A program made the translations under genes and the position numbers. Under the pieces are notes generated by a model. It saw only the letters and a program-made list of their open reading frames with translations. It searched no databases and was not told where the DNA came from. Positions 36,090-47,420 of a stretch of DNA of 64,000 nucleotides are shown here, in pieces (position 1 is the stretch's first letter; every line of letters starts with the position of its first letter). The stretch comes from Phlebotomus papatasi. Lineage: Eukaryota; Arthropoda; Insecta; Diptera; Psychodidae. Location: contig NC_077223.1 in the NCBI RefSeq assembly GCF_024763615.1, positions 46,314,627-46,378,626 on the forward strand. Direction: 5' to 3'.

Positions 36090-39000
36090 TTAAACTGTAA
36101 CAGTGCTAGTTGATACCGCAGAAATTTTATTTGTTTCATGACTCAGCATATGAGTATCCAAGAGGATCTTTTCCATAAATGTATTAGAACAGATAGAACA
36201 ATTAAAAGTCAACACTCTATGGATTGGCGAATGCCGTTCCAAAGCTGCTTTTGTATTAAAACCTTCCTTGCAAATGGAACACTTAAACGGTTTGTATTTC
36301 TTGTGAAGGACCACATGTCTCGCGAGACCAGGTTTATCGACATATCTTTTGGGACAATGAGCACACAGAAATTTTTTATCATTTGTGTGGTAAGATTTTA
36401 TGTGGCGCTTATAAGCAGCTTTCTTTTTTATATTTTTGCCGCAATATGTGCACTCGTGGTATGAAACTTTTGTTCCTAAATCCTCCACATTCATGATTTT
36501 CGATTCATCAAGTTCAACGCATTTTTTACTTCGTTTATGATTTTTTAGTCCATTGTATGATAAGTAAACCTTTCCGCAAATGTCGCATTGATAAGTTTGG
36601 GCGACCACATGTATTTTAACATGATCTTTCAGGATATCTAAGTCCGTGAACTCCTCCTTGCAAATATTACAAAAAAGTAGACCTGTTTTTTAAAGAAAAA
36701 TAGTTTAAAAAATCAAATCAATGAATTTAGAAAAAAAATATAATTCCTTAATTACCTGTGAGTTCTACCGGAAGACCTCGATGTTCTTTATAAATATGAT
36801 TTTTGCAATATACATTTGTTGGAAATACTTTTGGACAATAAAGGCATCTTAGAGATTGATTATCATTTGAATGGACCAATTTATGGTTCTTCAGATTATA
36901 CACTCTTTTGTATTTTTTGCCGCAAATTTCGCATTCAAATGATCTTTTTGTGGAGTGAGTGTATAGATGTGCATCCAAATAGTATTTGTGTCGAAAGCTC
37001 TTCGAACAAAATGAGCATTTAAATATTTTCTGGTTTTTGTATATCTTCAAATGCACTTCAAAAATATGTTTTTTCAGTGCAATTTTGCTGTAATATTTAT
37101 TTTGGCAAAGAGCGCATTCGTAGGCCTTTTCTGCTGGATGTGATTTCCCGTGTTCCTTTAAATCATCTAGATTTTGGTATACTTTCTTACAGATTGTACA
37201 TGTGAGGGGTGGGTCTGTAATGTAACAAAAAATATGCACAAAATTAGCCATTTGTTTTTGCTTTCTTGAAGCTCTAAACTTAATGCTCAACTCACAATAA
37301 CCTTTGTTTTGTAAATATGTTTTTGAAATTTCAATGAGAGTGAGTGAGATCTAGATCTAGTCATCTTGCTCATTCTCATGGGAAATTTTGAAAACATATT
37401 TACAAACAAAAGTTATTGTGCGCTGGTCATAATGCCCAGCGCACAATAACTTTTGTTTGTAAACATGTTTTCAAAATTTTCAATAGGAATGAGGGAGATG
37501 GCTAGATCTAGATCTCACTCACTCTCATTAAAATTTCAAAAATATGTTTACTAAACAAAAGTTATTGTGCGTTGGTCATAATTTACCATCTAGACCAGGG
37601 AGTCCTCTGTGATGAATGTTTGAATGGCTGATTAAGTAGTCTTTGGTGGTAAAGTTTTTGTAACAATAAAGGCACTTTACAAGCCTTGATTGATTTGCCT
37701 TATTCTGTTGGGCTAGCCTTTCATCTTTGCTGTGTCTAGCTAAATGTTTTTCATAGTCATATTTTCTCTTGTATAATGTTCCACAAATTGGGCAATTAGA
37801 GGGCTTGAAATTTTCTCTGTGATGTAAAATAAAACAAAAAAGCTAGAATGAACCAATTGAAGTGGATAATAGATATCTTGATCTTACTTTTGGTCATGAA
37901 CTCGCTGGAAATGACTTTTTACTGAAGACAAATTCGGGAATTTCAGACCACATTCGCCACATTGGTAGTGATGCCTCATCATATCACATGGTTCAGCAAC
38001 AGATTGTGCATTTATTGTAACGTTCCTGGTGTTTAACAAAATGTGTAAATGTTGAATTCTAGAGATTAGTAATTTAGAAATAACTAGATCTATCACTCTA
38101 CCTACAATTCAAGTATAACTGGTATAACAAGAAGAAAGTGGGAAACTTTCATGGAACTCATTTTTTTTTACAATTCTACTCATCTAGACTGATCATAGTA
38201 ATCCAATTAGGATTCAATACGAATTAATGTCCTATACAGGCTCTTCCGCAAGAGAATCTTACCGTGTAATACGGGCTTTAAAATAGATGTTTAACTCAGT
38301 TCCCAAAGGTCGTGAATTTTGAAGGAAAAAGCAACTGAAGTGGTTTTTCAAAATCTAATATAGATTTTATTTCCTTTAATAAACCTACCTACCTACCATC
38401 CTAAATGAAAATTTATATTTTTGTCTTATTAAGAAGTTTTATAACAGTTAAACCATATGAATAAACCTTAGGACTATAAAGATCGTATAAGAGCCTGTAC
38501 AATCCTGAGGATAAGAGATGGAAAATTAGTATGCAGCATGCAGTGTAAACTTTCGCTTATAATATCAGAGAAATTAAACGTTATGTGTAGAAGCTGTTGC
38601 TGACTATCAGAACTTAGTATCTAATCTAACTAAATTGCTCGAAAAATTCTAAAAACTGTAAGAAAGACATTCTGCATTTAGTTAATCCATTGACTAAAGT
38701 CGTTATTCTAATATTCCCAATAGTTTAAAAATATAATTATTTTTTTAATTATTCATATTGAGAAAAATTAGGTGTTTTATACAGTAGACTCTCTCAAATT
38801 CGGGCATATGGGACCAAATGTCAGCCGAATTAGACAGAAATTCGGGCGACAAACTTTTTGAAATGCAACGATTTTTTATTCATGTGCATACAGATATTGA
38901 GTTTACACAGTCATATATAACGTAAATTGCATGAAAATCCTTCAATAATGCAAAATAACATCAAAACTAAGAGAAACCATAACAAATTTGAGCATATTTG

Positions 39001-39790
39001 ATTCATTTGATAATCATAATCAAACTTGAAAAATGACAACAAATTTTTTTCAAATGTAACCGCAGCCCGAATTAAAAAGTAGCCCGATCTTAAAAGAGCC
39101 GAATTTGCGAGAGTCTACTGCAAATGCTGACAACATAGCTTAACTGTGTTATCACACTTGCACATTAAAATTTTAATATGATTCACATTAATTGTCGCTG
39201 GTGAGAGTCCAAATGTGTAATTTGTGTATTTGAATCATTTTATATTCAAAATTTGATCTATTTGTTGATAAAAAGGTAGACTTGCCCCGCAAAATTTGAT
39301 GCAAATTGATTTATAACATTAATGCGAAAAATTAATACGATTTTCTCTTTAATTTTTTAATGTGAAAAATATTTATGCTTTAGGTAAATTTAAACTTATT
39401 TTTGCAGGCCAAGTCTACTTCTTTATCAATAAATAGAAAAACCCCAAATATTAAGTGACTCAAAACACAAATAACATATTTGGATGCTCATACAAGCGAC
39501 AATTAATGTGAATCACATTAAAATTTTAATGTGTAAGTGTGATAACGCCGTAACGTTGACATGTCATAAAAAAAAGATATTTTGAAAAGCCAATGTTAAT
39601 TAATTGTTAGATTAACTTACTCAAGGTCCTGATTTTCCTTTTTAATGGACGAAGGCACCGAAGACGCTGAAGGCACTATATCATCCTGTTGTACACAGTA
39701 CTCTTCTTTCACAATACTGTAGTCAATAAAATTATTTTCCATCTCTGTTTTGATAACTTTTTCTACTCTTTCTTTTAAATAATTATCCAT
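36090..39790 (-). CDS. C2H2 zinc-finger protein ZNF-1 (14 fingers)
   Basis: Five exons (39790-39621, 38025-37888, 37816-37587, 37214-36756, 36682-36090) join cleanly to 529 residues. The exons after the first hold 1, 2, 5 and 6 C2H2 fingers; one (exon 5, second) is of C2HC form. The protein is probably a DNA-binding nuclear regulator; targets are unknown. The first exon (57 residues) has no finger. It carries VIKTE, IVKEEYC and SIKKE, which fit the psi-K-x-E SUMO acceptor consensus. Finger blocks end in GLPGLD and GLPVELTG just before introns, a feature shared with the paralogs at 53-57 and 61-62 kb. There is no ZAD, KRAB or BTB domain. Intron 1 has two MITEs and intron 3 is mostly two tandem M7 MITEs. 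AATAAA (36059-36054, minus) lies about 30 bases past the stop. Confidence 0.9.
37284..37429. mobile_element. Palindromic MITE M7, tandem copy a
   Basis: The 146-bp element has TGCTCAACTCACAATAAC / GTTATTGTGCGCTGGTCA ends and is preceded and followed by TAA. It lies in intron 3 of ZNF-1. Confidence 0.8.
37433..37578. mobile_element. Palindromic MITE M7, tandem copy b
   Basis: The 146-bp element has TGCCCAGCGCACAATAAC / GTTATTGTGCGTTGGTCA ends. It shares the TAA at 37430-37432 with copy a and has TAA at 37579-37581. Its outer end is 6 bases from the 5' splice site of the ZNF-1 exon ending at 37587. Confidence 0.85.
38782..39120. mobile_element. MITE M1, copy 2
   Basis: The 339-bp relative of 5009-5242 has CAGTAGACTCTCTC / GAGAGTCTACTG ends. 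The left flank is TA; the right flank is now CA. It lies in intron 1 of ZNF-1. Confidence 0.75.
39144..39550. mobile_element. MITE M6 (GTTATCACACTT ends), copy 1
   Basis: The 407-bp element has long inverted ends (GTTATCACACTTGCACATT / complement) and TAA on both sides. The copy at 48946-49352 is exactly the same length. The TWA target suggests PIF/Harbinger. It lies in intron 1 of ZNF-1. Confidence 0.85.
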
Positions 39791-40239
39791 TATGACGTTT
39801 AGAATATGTTTTAGGCCTTAAAATTTCGTCTGATTATTTGTACAAAATCACGCTGGTTTTGTTTATGATTTCTTTTTTTTTATTTAGTTGTCACTTGTCA
39901 CTTGTTGAATTCCACACAGGAGTGAAGTTAGTCATATTCTTTTTAAAATGTGCGAAAAAAACGTCTTGAGTCTAAGAAGGTCTAGAAGCCCATTGTCTTT
40001 ATGATTTCGCTTAGTATACCTGTCCTGAGATGCCTGAGATCTTGCGTCATCGTACAGCACAAGGATCACTGCTAAAGCTCATTCTTCATTCTTAATAACG
40101 TCCTGTTTCTTTTGATCTACTGCTCATACTATCTCCCTTCAGATCTGTAAGGTTTTTTCCATAACGCTTCAAAAGATTACATAGAATTTTCAACAATTCC
40201 CAATCATATTACATTTTACATTCACATTTATTGATAAAG

Positions 40240-41075
40240 CAGTAGGGCATGCCCTCTTATACAGGAATAGTGTACATAATAAAAGAAGAAAAACAATAAG
40301 AAAAAAACAAATGAACAACATAAAATACAACGAAAAAGAAAAGGCAGATCTTAGATACTCCCAATCAGTGACGCAAAACGACTCAAAAGCTCCCGCTTGA
40401 GAGTTCGTGGGAGTTCATTCCAAAAAATGACTCCCCCAACGAATAAAGAGCAATGCAGGATGCGACCCACCGATCTCGGAATGAGCAGACACGAAGACCT
40501 CTCGGACGGCCCGCGCTCAATCAACCCCGCAAGATATGCCGGTCGACCTGTCCATAACAGTCGACAGATAAACTCAACAGCCCGAAACTGAAAGTGGTCC
40601 AGCAATGCCCGTCCCAAAATCTTGGCGGCCCAAGAGGAGACATGATCAAGACGGCCAAGACCAAATACATACCTCGCAAGAGCATTAAATGCTCTATTCA
40701 ACATTTTTAAAGTTTTGTCAGTTGCAAAAAAAAGTTCCGCTCCGTACATGAAATGTAGGGTGAAAGGAACGTCTATTGACACTTTAAGAACTCGTGTCAG
40801 CACCTATTGACACCCTACTCTGTACCATTTGGGATACGAAATTTTAACATCTCTGTTTATAGTAAAAGGTATATTACAGAAAAAACGTTATATTACTTAT
40901 ATTTTACAAGATATGTTCAAAAATTTTCAACATTTTGACAAAAGTGTCAATAGGGGTTCCCTGTCGAACAGACGTTCATCCGACCCTAGAACGAGCAAAG
41001 CTCTCACCAAAAGTAGGCGAGTCTCAGTAGGGGTAAAGGACTGGAGTCGACGCAAAGTCCGAAGACCATAATAAA
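40240..41075 (-). mobile_element. LINE 3' part (LINE-a), split by a MITE
   Basis: The minus strand encodes the C-terminal end of a non-LTR retrotransposon ORF2. One part is TLRRLQSFTP...LLLVRALLVL (41075-40987). The other is YGAELFFATDK...AVEFICRLLW...FWNELPRTLKRELL (40757-40351). The same blocks occur in order at 43633-44126 on the plus strand, so this is one LINE family. The ORF is broken by a 229-bp MITE. The 3' UTR runs to about 40240. It is inactive. Confidence 0.75.
40758..40986. mobile_element. MITE M5 (GGGT-GGAACGTCT ends), copy 1, inside LINE-a
   Basis: The 229-bp element has GGGTGAAAGGAACGTCT / complement of GACGTTCATCCGACCC ends and TA on both sides (40756-40757, 40987-40988). The opposite-orientation copy at 44953-45181 has the same length. 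Confidence 0.85.
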
Positions 41076-41279
41076 CCTTCCTACACACCTCAGAGAAATA
41101 ATTATATTACATTAGTTATGATGACTATTTTGAAATAGTTAGGATGACTAAACCACATTAGTAAAAGTTCTTCTTATTTTAGTTAAATAAACTAAATATG
41201 AATAGTATAATTATGGGAACTCTACTGCAATGCCATCCTTATTCATATTCCACTTATTTTCAACGAATTACGTGTATAC

Positions 41280-41440
41280 AAGAGGAAACTCAGAGGTTTC
41301 GCAATTCAATTCTTGGGCCTCGCAAAGCAATTTTTGTGTTTCTCGGGTTTCGAGATGCAAAAAGTATGTTTCTCGAGTTTCGCGATGAAATTCTTAAGTT
41401 TCTGGGGTTTCTCAAAGCATTTCTCGGATAATTGTCAAGG
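41280..41440. repeat. Imperfect tandem repeat (TTTCTCGGGTTTCG unit)
   Basis: Four or five units of about 33-37 bases with TTTC(T)CGGGTTTCGAGATGC cores. The reverse complement of the same unit occurs at 44505-44600. Confidence 0.6.
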
Positions 41441-42048
41441 GTTTCTTAATATGAGTTATCCTTTGCATGTATAAGAACTATAGCGATACAGGGAAACTGG
41501 TGCATAATATCATGGACATCGGACACAATATTTCATTTAAAAGAATTCTGTAATCTTTCATAACCATATTTATTGTAAATTTTAGGTATACACTTTTTTG
41601 ACGAAGGTTCTTCTCGTGCAGCGTAGTCTAAGTTCTGATTTTCTTTTGTAAGGTGTTTAATGATTGTATTGCTGCAGTTTATGCTAAAAAAACACCAATT
41701 TCATTTCTTAAGGGTCCAAGTTGAATGGCATTTTAAAATAAATAAATACATCAGTGGTGGACATCAGGCGGACCAAGGATCTCATTCCTTTTCATAGCAC
41801 GAGGAGTCTTAATTAAAACGCTGTATTGCATGTTTGATGGATAATGTAAAGATTCCTCAAACATTCAGGATATTCCATGGTATGGACTTATTTGGTATTT
41901 TTGTGTTTTAGTCAGGTGCTTTAATTTTCTTGGAAGATAAAAACATGTTATTGAAAGACTTGTGTAGAAATATGTTATTCGCATACGGTAATTGTACCCT
42001 CAATTGCACCTATGAACTCATAAATTCAGTTATAGAAGTGAGACATTG

Positions 42049-42754
42049 CTATTTACGTCTTTTCCTTCCTCTGTGCTCACCTTCCAATTTTCCATCTATA
42101 GACTTAATTATAATTGTTCTGATGAATTTATTAGTAAGGTCAAAAGTCTTTAAGAAAAATTTTTTACACACTTTAAATGTCGTACCATCTATGATTAACT
42201 TGTACTGAACCAAGCTTTTACGTTTACGATCTGGAAGTTTTGCGATATCCATAAGATTGTGGATGTACTGCCTTTGTGTGAGTAAATTTCCAAATGCCCA
42301 GAATTTTTTAAATAGTTCCTGACGAATATCTTCAGATATCCTATCATGACATTTTAAACGACATTTTGTACATGGTGGCTGCAACTTCCGGCTTGGTATG
42401 AGTTTTCCTGTGCGATTTATGTATTCCAGCCCAAAATTTCTTTTCCTCTTACGATTATTGGCTGTCCACTCATCTTTTGCTGCAGGACGTTTTCGTCCTT
42501 TTCGTACTTTAAAAGCAGATTTATTCCCATGATTTGTATTTATCTCATCATTAAATTCTGCTTTTGAGGATTCACTCAATGTTAAATCATCTCTTTGATT
42601 TATTGTACAAGACTCTTCGGAGGACTGTTCATCTGTATCATTTGAATCAATTTCTTCTTTATAATTTCTAAAGTGAGCCAAAGGATCACAATCAACATTA
42701 TTCGTATCAAACTCTGTGTAGCTTTCAGATTTTATTAAATGATTCTCACTGTTC
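42049..42754 (-). CDS. Cys-rich leader-domain protein LDR-1, terminal exon without its own first exon
   Basis: A 234-codon exon begins after a TTTTCAG acceptor in phase 2 and ends at a TAG. It starts NSENHLIKSESYTEF and contains CDPLAHFRNYKEE, an acidic serine-rich stretch and a basic patch (RKGRKRPAA). A conserved block follows: YINRTGKLIPSRK, then CTKCRLKC, ELFKKFWAFGN, and VCKKFFLKTFDL, ending RGRKRRK. The 45.5-46.2-kb gene has the same blocks in the same order, so the two are paralogs. I recall this block from many uncharacterised arthropod proteins, where a longer transposase-like part follows; that part is absent here. No first exon is seen between 42780 and 45400, where a LINE is inserted. 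It may be a fragment, or use the first exon at 46990. Confidence 0.65.
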
Positions 42755-43095
42755 CTGAAAATTAATAAAACAAACATTAGGACTTTTTAATAATAAAAAA
42801 AAACAGGGATGAAATGAAAATTTCACTTTTTTAAGACAAGTTCACTTGCTTCAACTATAGTATCTGCTTAACAATTTTTCAATATTTTTTTTTTCAAATT
42901 GCAATCGTTTTTTTCTTGCAGTATAATGCAAAATAAAGGATAATGAACTAATAAAAGCCTGAGATTTTTTATAGGTAACCCTAGAACGCTTACAATTCGG
43001 AATTCGCAGTTCTTGACTTTTTAAATAGGGGATTTCAAGATACGAGGCACCAAGAGGTGACTTGACGAATAACATCCAAGAGAAACCCTTGTCAA

Positions 43096-44127
43096 TTGTC
43101 TGAGAAACACTTTACGAAATTGGAAACTTTATATTCGTTTTCTTCCTCCAGCATAAAACTGCTCAAATCATATCTATCTGGCAGAACTCAATCAGTTAAA
43201 ATTGACGATATTATTTCGTCCCCTTTACTTCTTTCCAGGGGAATTGGTCAGGGTTCGGTACTTGGACCACTTCTTTTTTCTATATTATGTTAACGATCTC
43301 TCCTCAGCTTTAGTTAATCATAGTTTCCACTTATATGCTGACGACTTGCAAATTTATCTTTTTGAAGATATTAGGGCTCTTGAGAAATGTTTTGTTGATG
43401 CAAATAACATCCTGAATTCCGTTTCACGATGGGCGTCTTCTAACGATCTTCTTCTTAACCCGAAGAAGTCACAGGTTATGATTGTGTCAAGTAATCGGCT
43501 TCGTCCTTCCCCAATCCCCATTTTTCTCAATATGGTGAGGAAATTCCCTGCGTCCATAATGTCAGGAATCTTGGAATAATTTTCAATGATACCCTGACTT
43601 GGGATGATCACACTTCTTACATTTGTAAAAGAGTGAACTTCTCCCTTTTCACCCTTCGTAGACATCGTTTCTACACTCCTCAGAGTGTCCGGCTTTTTTT
43701 AGTGCGAGCTCTGCTCATTCCTTTATTTTCCTATGGTGCTGAACTGTTCTTTTCATGTGATAAAGCTTCTTTAAGACGTCTCCAAGTTGCATTCAACAAC
43801 TGCTTACGTTATATTTTCAATCTTCGTCCTTATGATCATATCTCTCCTGTTGCTAATTCTATCTTAGGGTAATCCTTACCACGCTTTCTGGAGTCACGAC
43901 CACGAGCCGTCGAATTCATTTGCCGTATTTTATTAACTTATAAACAACCTGAGTATTTAACCGAGTTTCTCGTGCCTGGCTCATCCACCAGGTCTTTCTG
44001 TCTCGTCGTGCCCAGATCGTTGAGCCGCACTCACCACAATTCACTTTTTGTATTAGGTGTATCTCTCTGGAATGAATTACCCAGAGAGGGAAAACGGCGA
44101 TTGATCCAAGCCTTTGTAACGTCTTGA
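43096..44127 (+). mobile_element. LINE-a reverse transcriptase fragment
   Basis: In shifting frames the plus strand reads SYLSGRTQSVKID, GIGQGSVLGPLLFS, VNDLSSALVNHSFHLYADDL (catalytic YADD) and LLLNPKKSQVM. C-terminal blocks LRRHRFYTPQ, LFSYGAELFF, AVEFICRILL and WNELPREGKR follow. Frameshifts near 43285, 43550 and 43872 make it dead. It is the same family as 40240-41075, in the opposite orientation. Confidence 0.85.
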
Positions 44128-44313
44128 CTGCTTTTTTTCTTGACTTTGGTTGTTTTCTTTCTCTTCTTTTCACTTCTGTTAAACTGTACTCCTTCCCTGG
44201 CTTATACAACCTGAGAAGGAGCATTTCTACCGTTTGGCTCTGGAGTAGGTTGGTCACCAACGCTGAGACGGCGGTGGACGCAAATAATTTCCTGCCTGTA
44301 ATGTTGCCTCTAA

Positions 44314-44455
44314 AGGTGTCTACACATTGGAAGCAATTTTCGTCAAAAATTGCGTTTTTGACAGAAATTTGACGTTTCCCCCTACAACGCTGCAGGGAAT
44401 TTCCTTCAAAAAAGCAATTTTTGACAAAAAAAAATTCTCTCAATGTGTAGAGGCC
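44314..44455. mobile_element. MITE M10 (GTCTACACATT ends), copy 1
   Basis: A unit of about 140 bp lies in the 3' part of LINE-a, with GTCTACACATTGGAAGCAA and CAATGTGTAGAGGCC inverted ends. It is nearly identical to 58293-58431. Confidence 0.75.
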
Positions 44456-44504
44456 ATAAGAAACACATAGTTTCAATAGATTATCATTAAAATAAAAATA
44501 AATA

Positions 44505-44600
44505 AATAAAATAAACCGGAGAAACCCAAAAACTGCATCGCGAAACCCGAGAAACCCAATTTTTGCATCGTGAAACCGTGAAAAACCAGAAATTCTTTTT
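44505..44600. repeat. Tandem repeat, inverted relative of 41280-41440
   Basis: GAGAAACCCAA, CTGCATCGCGAAACC and CATCGTGAAACC repeat here as the complement of the units at 41.3 kb. A short AAATAA run precedes it. Confidence 0.55.
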
Positions 44601-44952
44601 AGAAAAAACAGGAATGAGAATGAGTTAACTCTTGTGAAACATGGTAATTTTGAAAATATATTTTTTTCTGTTTTTGGCGTCTTTATCGGTTAAATCACGA
44701 AACGCGAAGTTGTAATGTTCTCAAGACTTGTAGAATTTTACAAAAACTTTCTGTGGATACATTTATGATCAAATTCTGAGAATTAAAGTGAGAGATATGT
44801 TTGTGTCCATTATAATATTCAATCGATTTTTAACTAAATTGAATCTTTGACTAAAAAGTTTCCATATTTGTTGCATGCCACACTCTCTCACTCTATTTTT
44901 CTTGGTATATTTCCAGAGCAAGTTCTACGATAGTTTTTTAAATTTTCAAGTA

Positions 44953-45181
44953 GGGTCGGAGGAACGTCTGTTCGACAGGGGACCCCTATAGACACTTTTG
45001 TCAAAATGTTGAAAATTATTTAATGTATCTAGTAAAATATAAGTAAAATAACGTTTTATCTGTAATATACCTTTAACTATAAACAGAGATGTTCAAATTT
45101 CATATCCCAAATGGTACAGAGTAGGGTGTCAATAGGTGCTGACACGAGTTCTTAAAGTGTCAATAGACGTTCCTTTCACCC
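44953..45181. mobile_element. MITE M5, copy 2
   Basis: The 229-bp element has GGGTCGGAGGAACGTCT / complement ends and TA flanks (44951-44952, 45182-45183). It is in the opposite orientation to 40758-40986. Confidence 0.85.
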
Positions 45182-45453
45182 TAGTTTTATAAAAGATCTA
45201 GAATAACCGGTTAATAGGTCTCACTATTCGACTTTTTTGCAAAAATGTGATGAAATGGAATGAAAATAATTTAATTATATACAATTTTTATTTTAATTCA
45301 TTTTCTTATACTATTTTATAATGATATTATTATTCTCATTTTCACAATAATTTAATTTGTTTTAGTTTGTTATTTACATCATCTTTTATTTTACGATTTT
45401 AATAATTTGTCCAAATTTCCATTTTTGTGATTTTTTAATCAAACAACGAAAAC

Positions 45454-46990
45454 TTATTTTAATAGACGCACTTTTGTTGTTTTCTTGATATTTAATTCTT
45501 TTCTTTTACTATTTTTTTTAATTTTGTTCGCAACGCTGTCAGAATTGTACATATTATCAAAAAAGTAGTAAATAGAGGTTTCCGAGACGTTAATTGTATT
45601 TAAGAAAAAAGTTCGACAGACTTGATATTTCTCATTGTTCCTTTCAAAGTAATATTGAAAAGTGTACGTGCGCCTTGAAAGCTTAACAGTTTTACGTTTG
45701 TTATTTTTTTCCTTCTTCGTGATGAATTCAGCGAAAAAGAATTTCTTTTCAATATTACTGAGATTCCAAAATTTCTGAAAGATCACATCTCGTTCCTCTT
45801 CACTGAAGATTGACGTACAGCGCCTTCTACACTTTGTGTAGCAAGGTTCCTTTTTAGATTTCTGAGGAATTAATTTTCCAGCTCTGTTGATATAAGGAAG
45901 TCCTTTTTCTCGAGACTTCACTCTTATATTTTGAGCCCACTTTTCGGGATCTCCTTTCTTTTTGCGTCCAGGCGTTTTCGTTTTAGTGTCATTACCTAAG
46001 TCAAGAGGGAAGATTTACAATCAAATTCAATATGAAAAATTAACTATCTTTCGCACCATTTTTTGGTGAAAATACTTCGTCATCCATAATCCTACAACTG
46101 CTGTTATGTTCCGCAAGAGGGTCCAATTTATTGTATTGAGTCTCATCCACTTGCCACATATTCTCACTTTTTATCCTGCGAAAATGAAACATCAACCCAT
46201 TAAGACTGGGTCAAAAATCCGCTGATTCTTTTTAATATCTTTTATAAGATATTTAGATATATTCTTATGGCGATAAATCCGAAAATAAAGAAAAACTTTG
46301 CGAAAACTATCAGATTTTTAAGTATTTCAGAGAATTTTTTCACGTTTTTGTAGTTTAGACACGATGAATTTGTTAAACTCCAGGGAGATTATAATATTAC
46401 ATAATAAAAAGCCAAACCTTTAGAAAGGGTTGTATAGATTCAAAAGTTATTAGTACCAATAATTTTTTTTAATTATTGCAGATACGATAGTTGATTATTC
46501 AAATAACATGTCAAAAGCGAATAGTTTTAATGGCAATAGAATCAGTCTACAAGGGGCGTATCTCTCTTACTACAAATCTAACTAAAAAATATAATTTGTG
46601 TTACATATTTTTGTAAATATTTTTAAAAAAAATATATTATTCAGAAAGACATACATTAAAAAGTCAAACAGGGAGATACGCCCCTGTAAAATGGAGTGAA
46701 TATAAATGACATAATGTACATACTTTTCATGATCTCCACATTTCAAAGTATCTGTTAAATCAGACGCAGCTTCGTATTTTAATGTAGAAAAACTGGATTT
46801 AGAAAAATAAATCTTAGATATATAAAAGATATTAGAAATTTATAATTATATTATCTTACTCAGGCTCTTCTGTTATTTGGAACGTTACTGTATCTTCTTG
46901 GACACAGTATTCCTCTTTTACAATGTTGCAATCAACAAACGTGTCATCAGGTTCCTCCTTAATATATTCCTCTTTTATTACAACATCCAT
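45454..46990 (-). CDS. Cys-rich leader-domain protein LDR-2 with the cluster's VKEEY N-terminus
   Basis: Proposed exons 46990-46860, 46792-46724, 46175-46057 and 45995-45454 join in frame to 286 residues. The 69-base second exon is in frame and could be skipped. The first exon encodes MDVVIKEEYIKEEPDD, then CNIVKEEYCV and EEPE, the same SUMO-motif module found in the neighbouring zinc-finger genes and with the same phase-2 end. Yet the protein has no zinc finger. The last exon encodes YINRAGKLIPQKS, CYTKCRRRC, IFQKFWNLSN and VCRTFFLNTINVSE, then a lysine-rich tail. It is a paralog of 42049-42754. The donor of exon 3 (GTGCGA) is weak, so that junction is the least certain. Function is unknown; a nuclear DNA- or chromatin-binding role is a guess from the basic patches. 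Confidence 0.7.
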
Positions 46991-47420
46991 TTTAATGCAA
47001 AATATTCCTGGAAACTTAAAATCCTAATTTTATTAGCACAAAATCATGTAAGTTTTGTTTTCTATTTTGACGTAAAATTACACGGTATGAAGTTAGTTAT
47101 GTACCTTTCAAATATTAACGTTACATTACCTCTATTATAACACGACTCAACAAAAAAAATCATAGAATTTATAATTCATTCGGATAGGTCCTCGTGCGTT
47201 TATAAAAGAAAAAAAAAACACAAGAGCTTTTCCCAAATGTATTACATAAACGCGTAATAATCCCAAAATCAGTGTTAATAGCCACATTGAATTAATCAAA
47301 ATAGATTAAGTAAACAACAATTGAATATTCACTTTTGCTTGTAAACACTAAAATTCTAGAAGTGATACAAAGACGCCAATCGAAAGACCAAAAATTATTC
47401 ACTAAATTTGGATTATAGTA

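Noticed and set aside
36138..36464. 108-codon open frame on the plus strand
   Set aside because: It is antisense to the last finger exon of ZNF-1.
42851..43075. First exon for LDR-1 upstream of 42777
   Set aside because: The open frame there lacks the VKEEY box and has no phase-2 donor; it appears random.
43354..43665. 103-codon minus-strand frame
   Set aside because: It is antisense to the reverse transcriptase fragment with the YADD motif.
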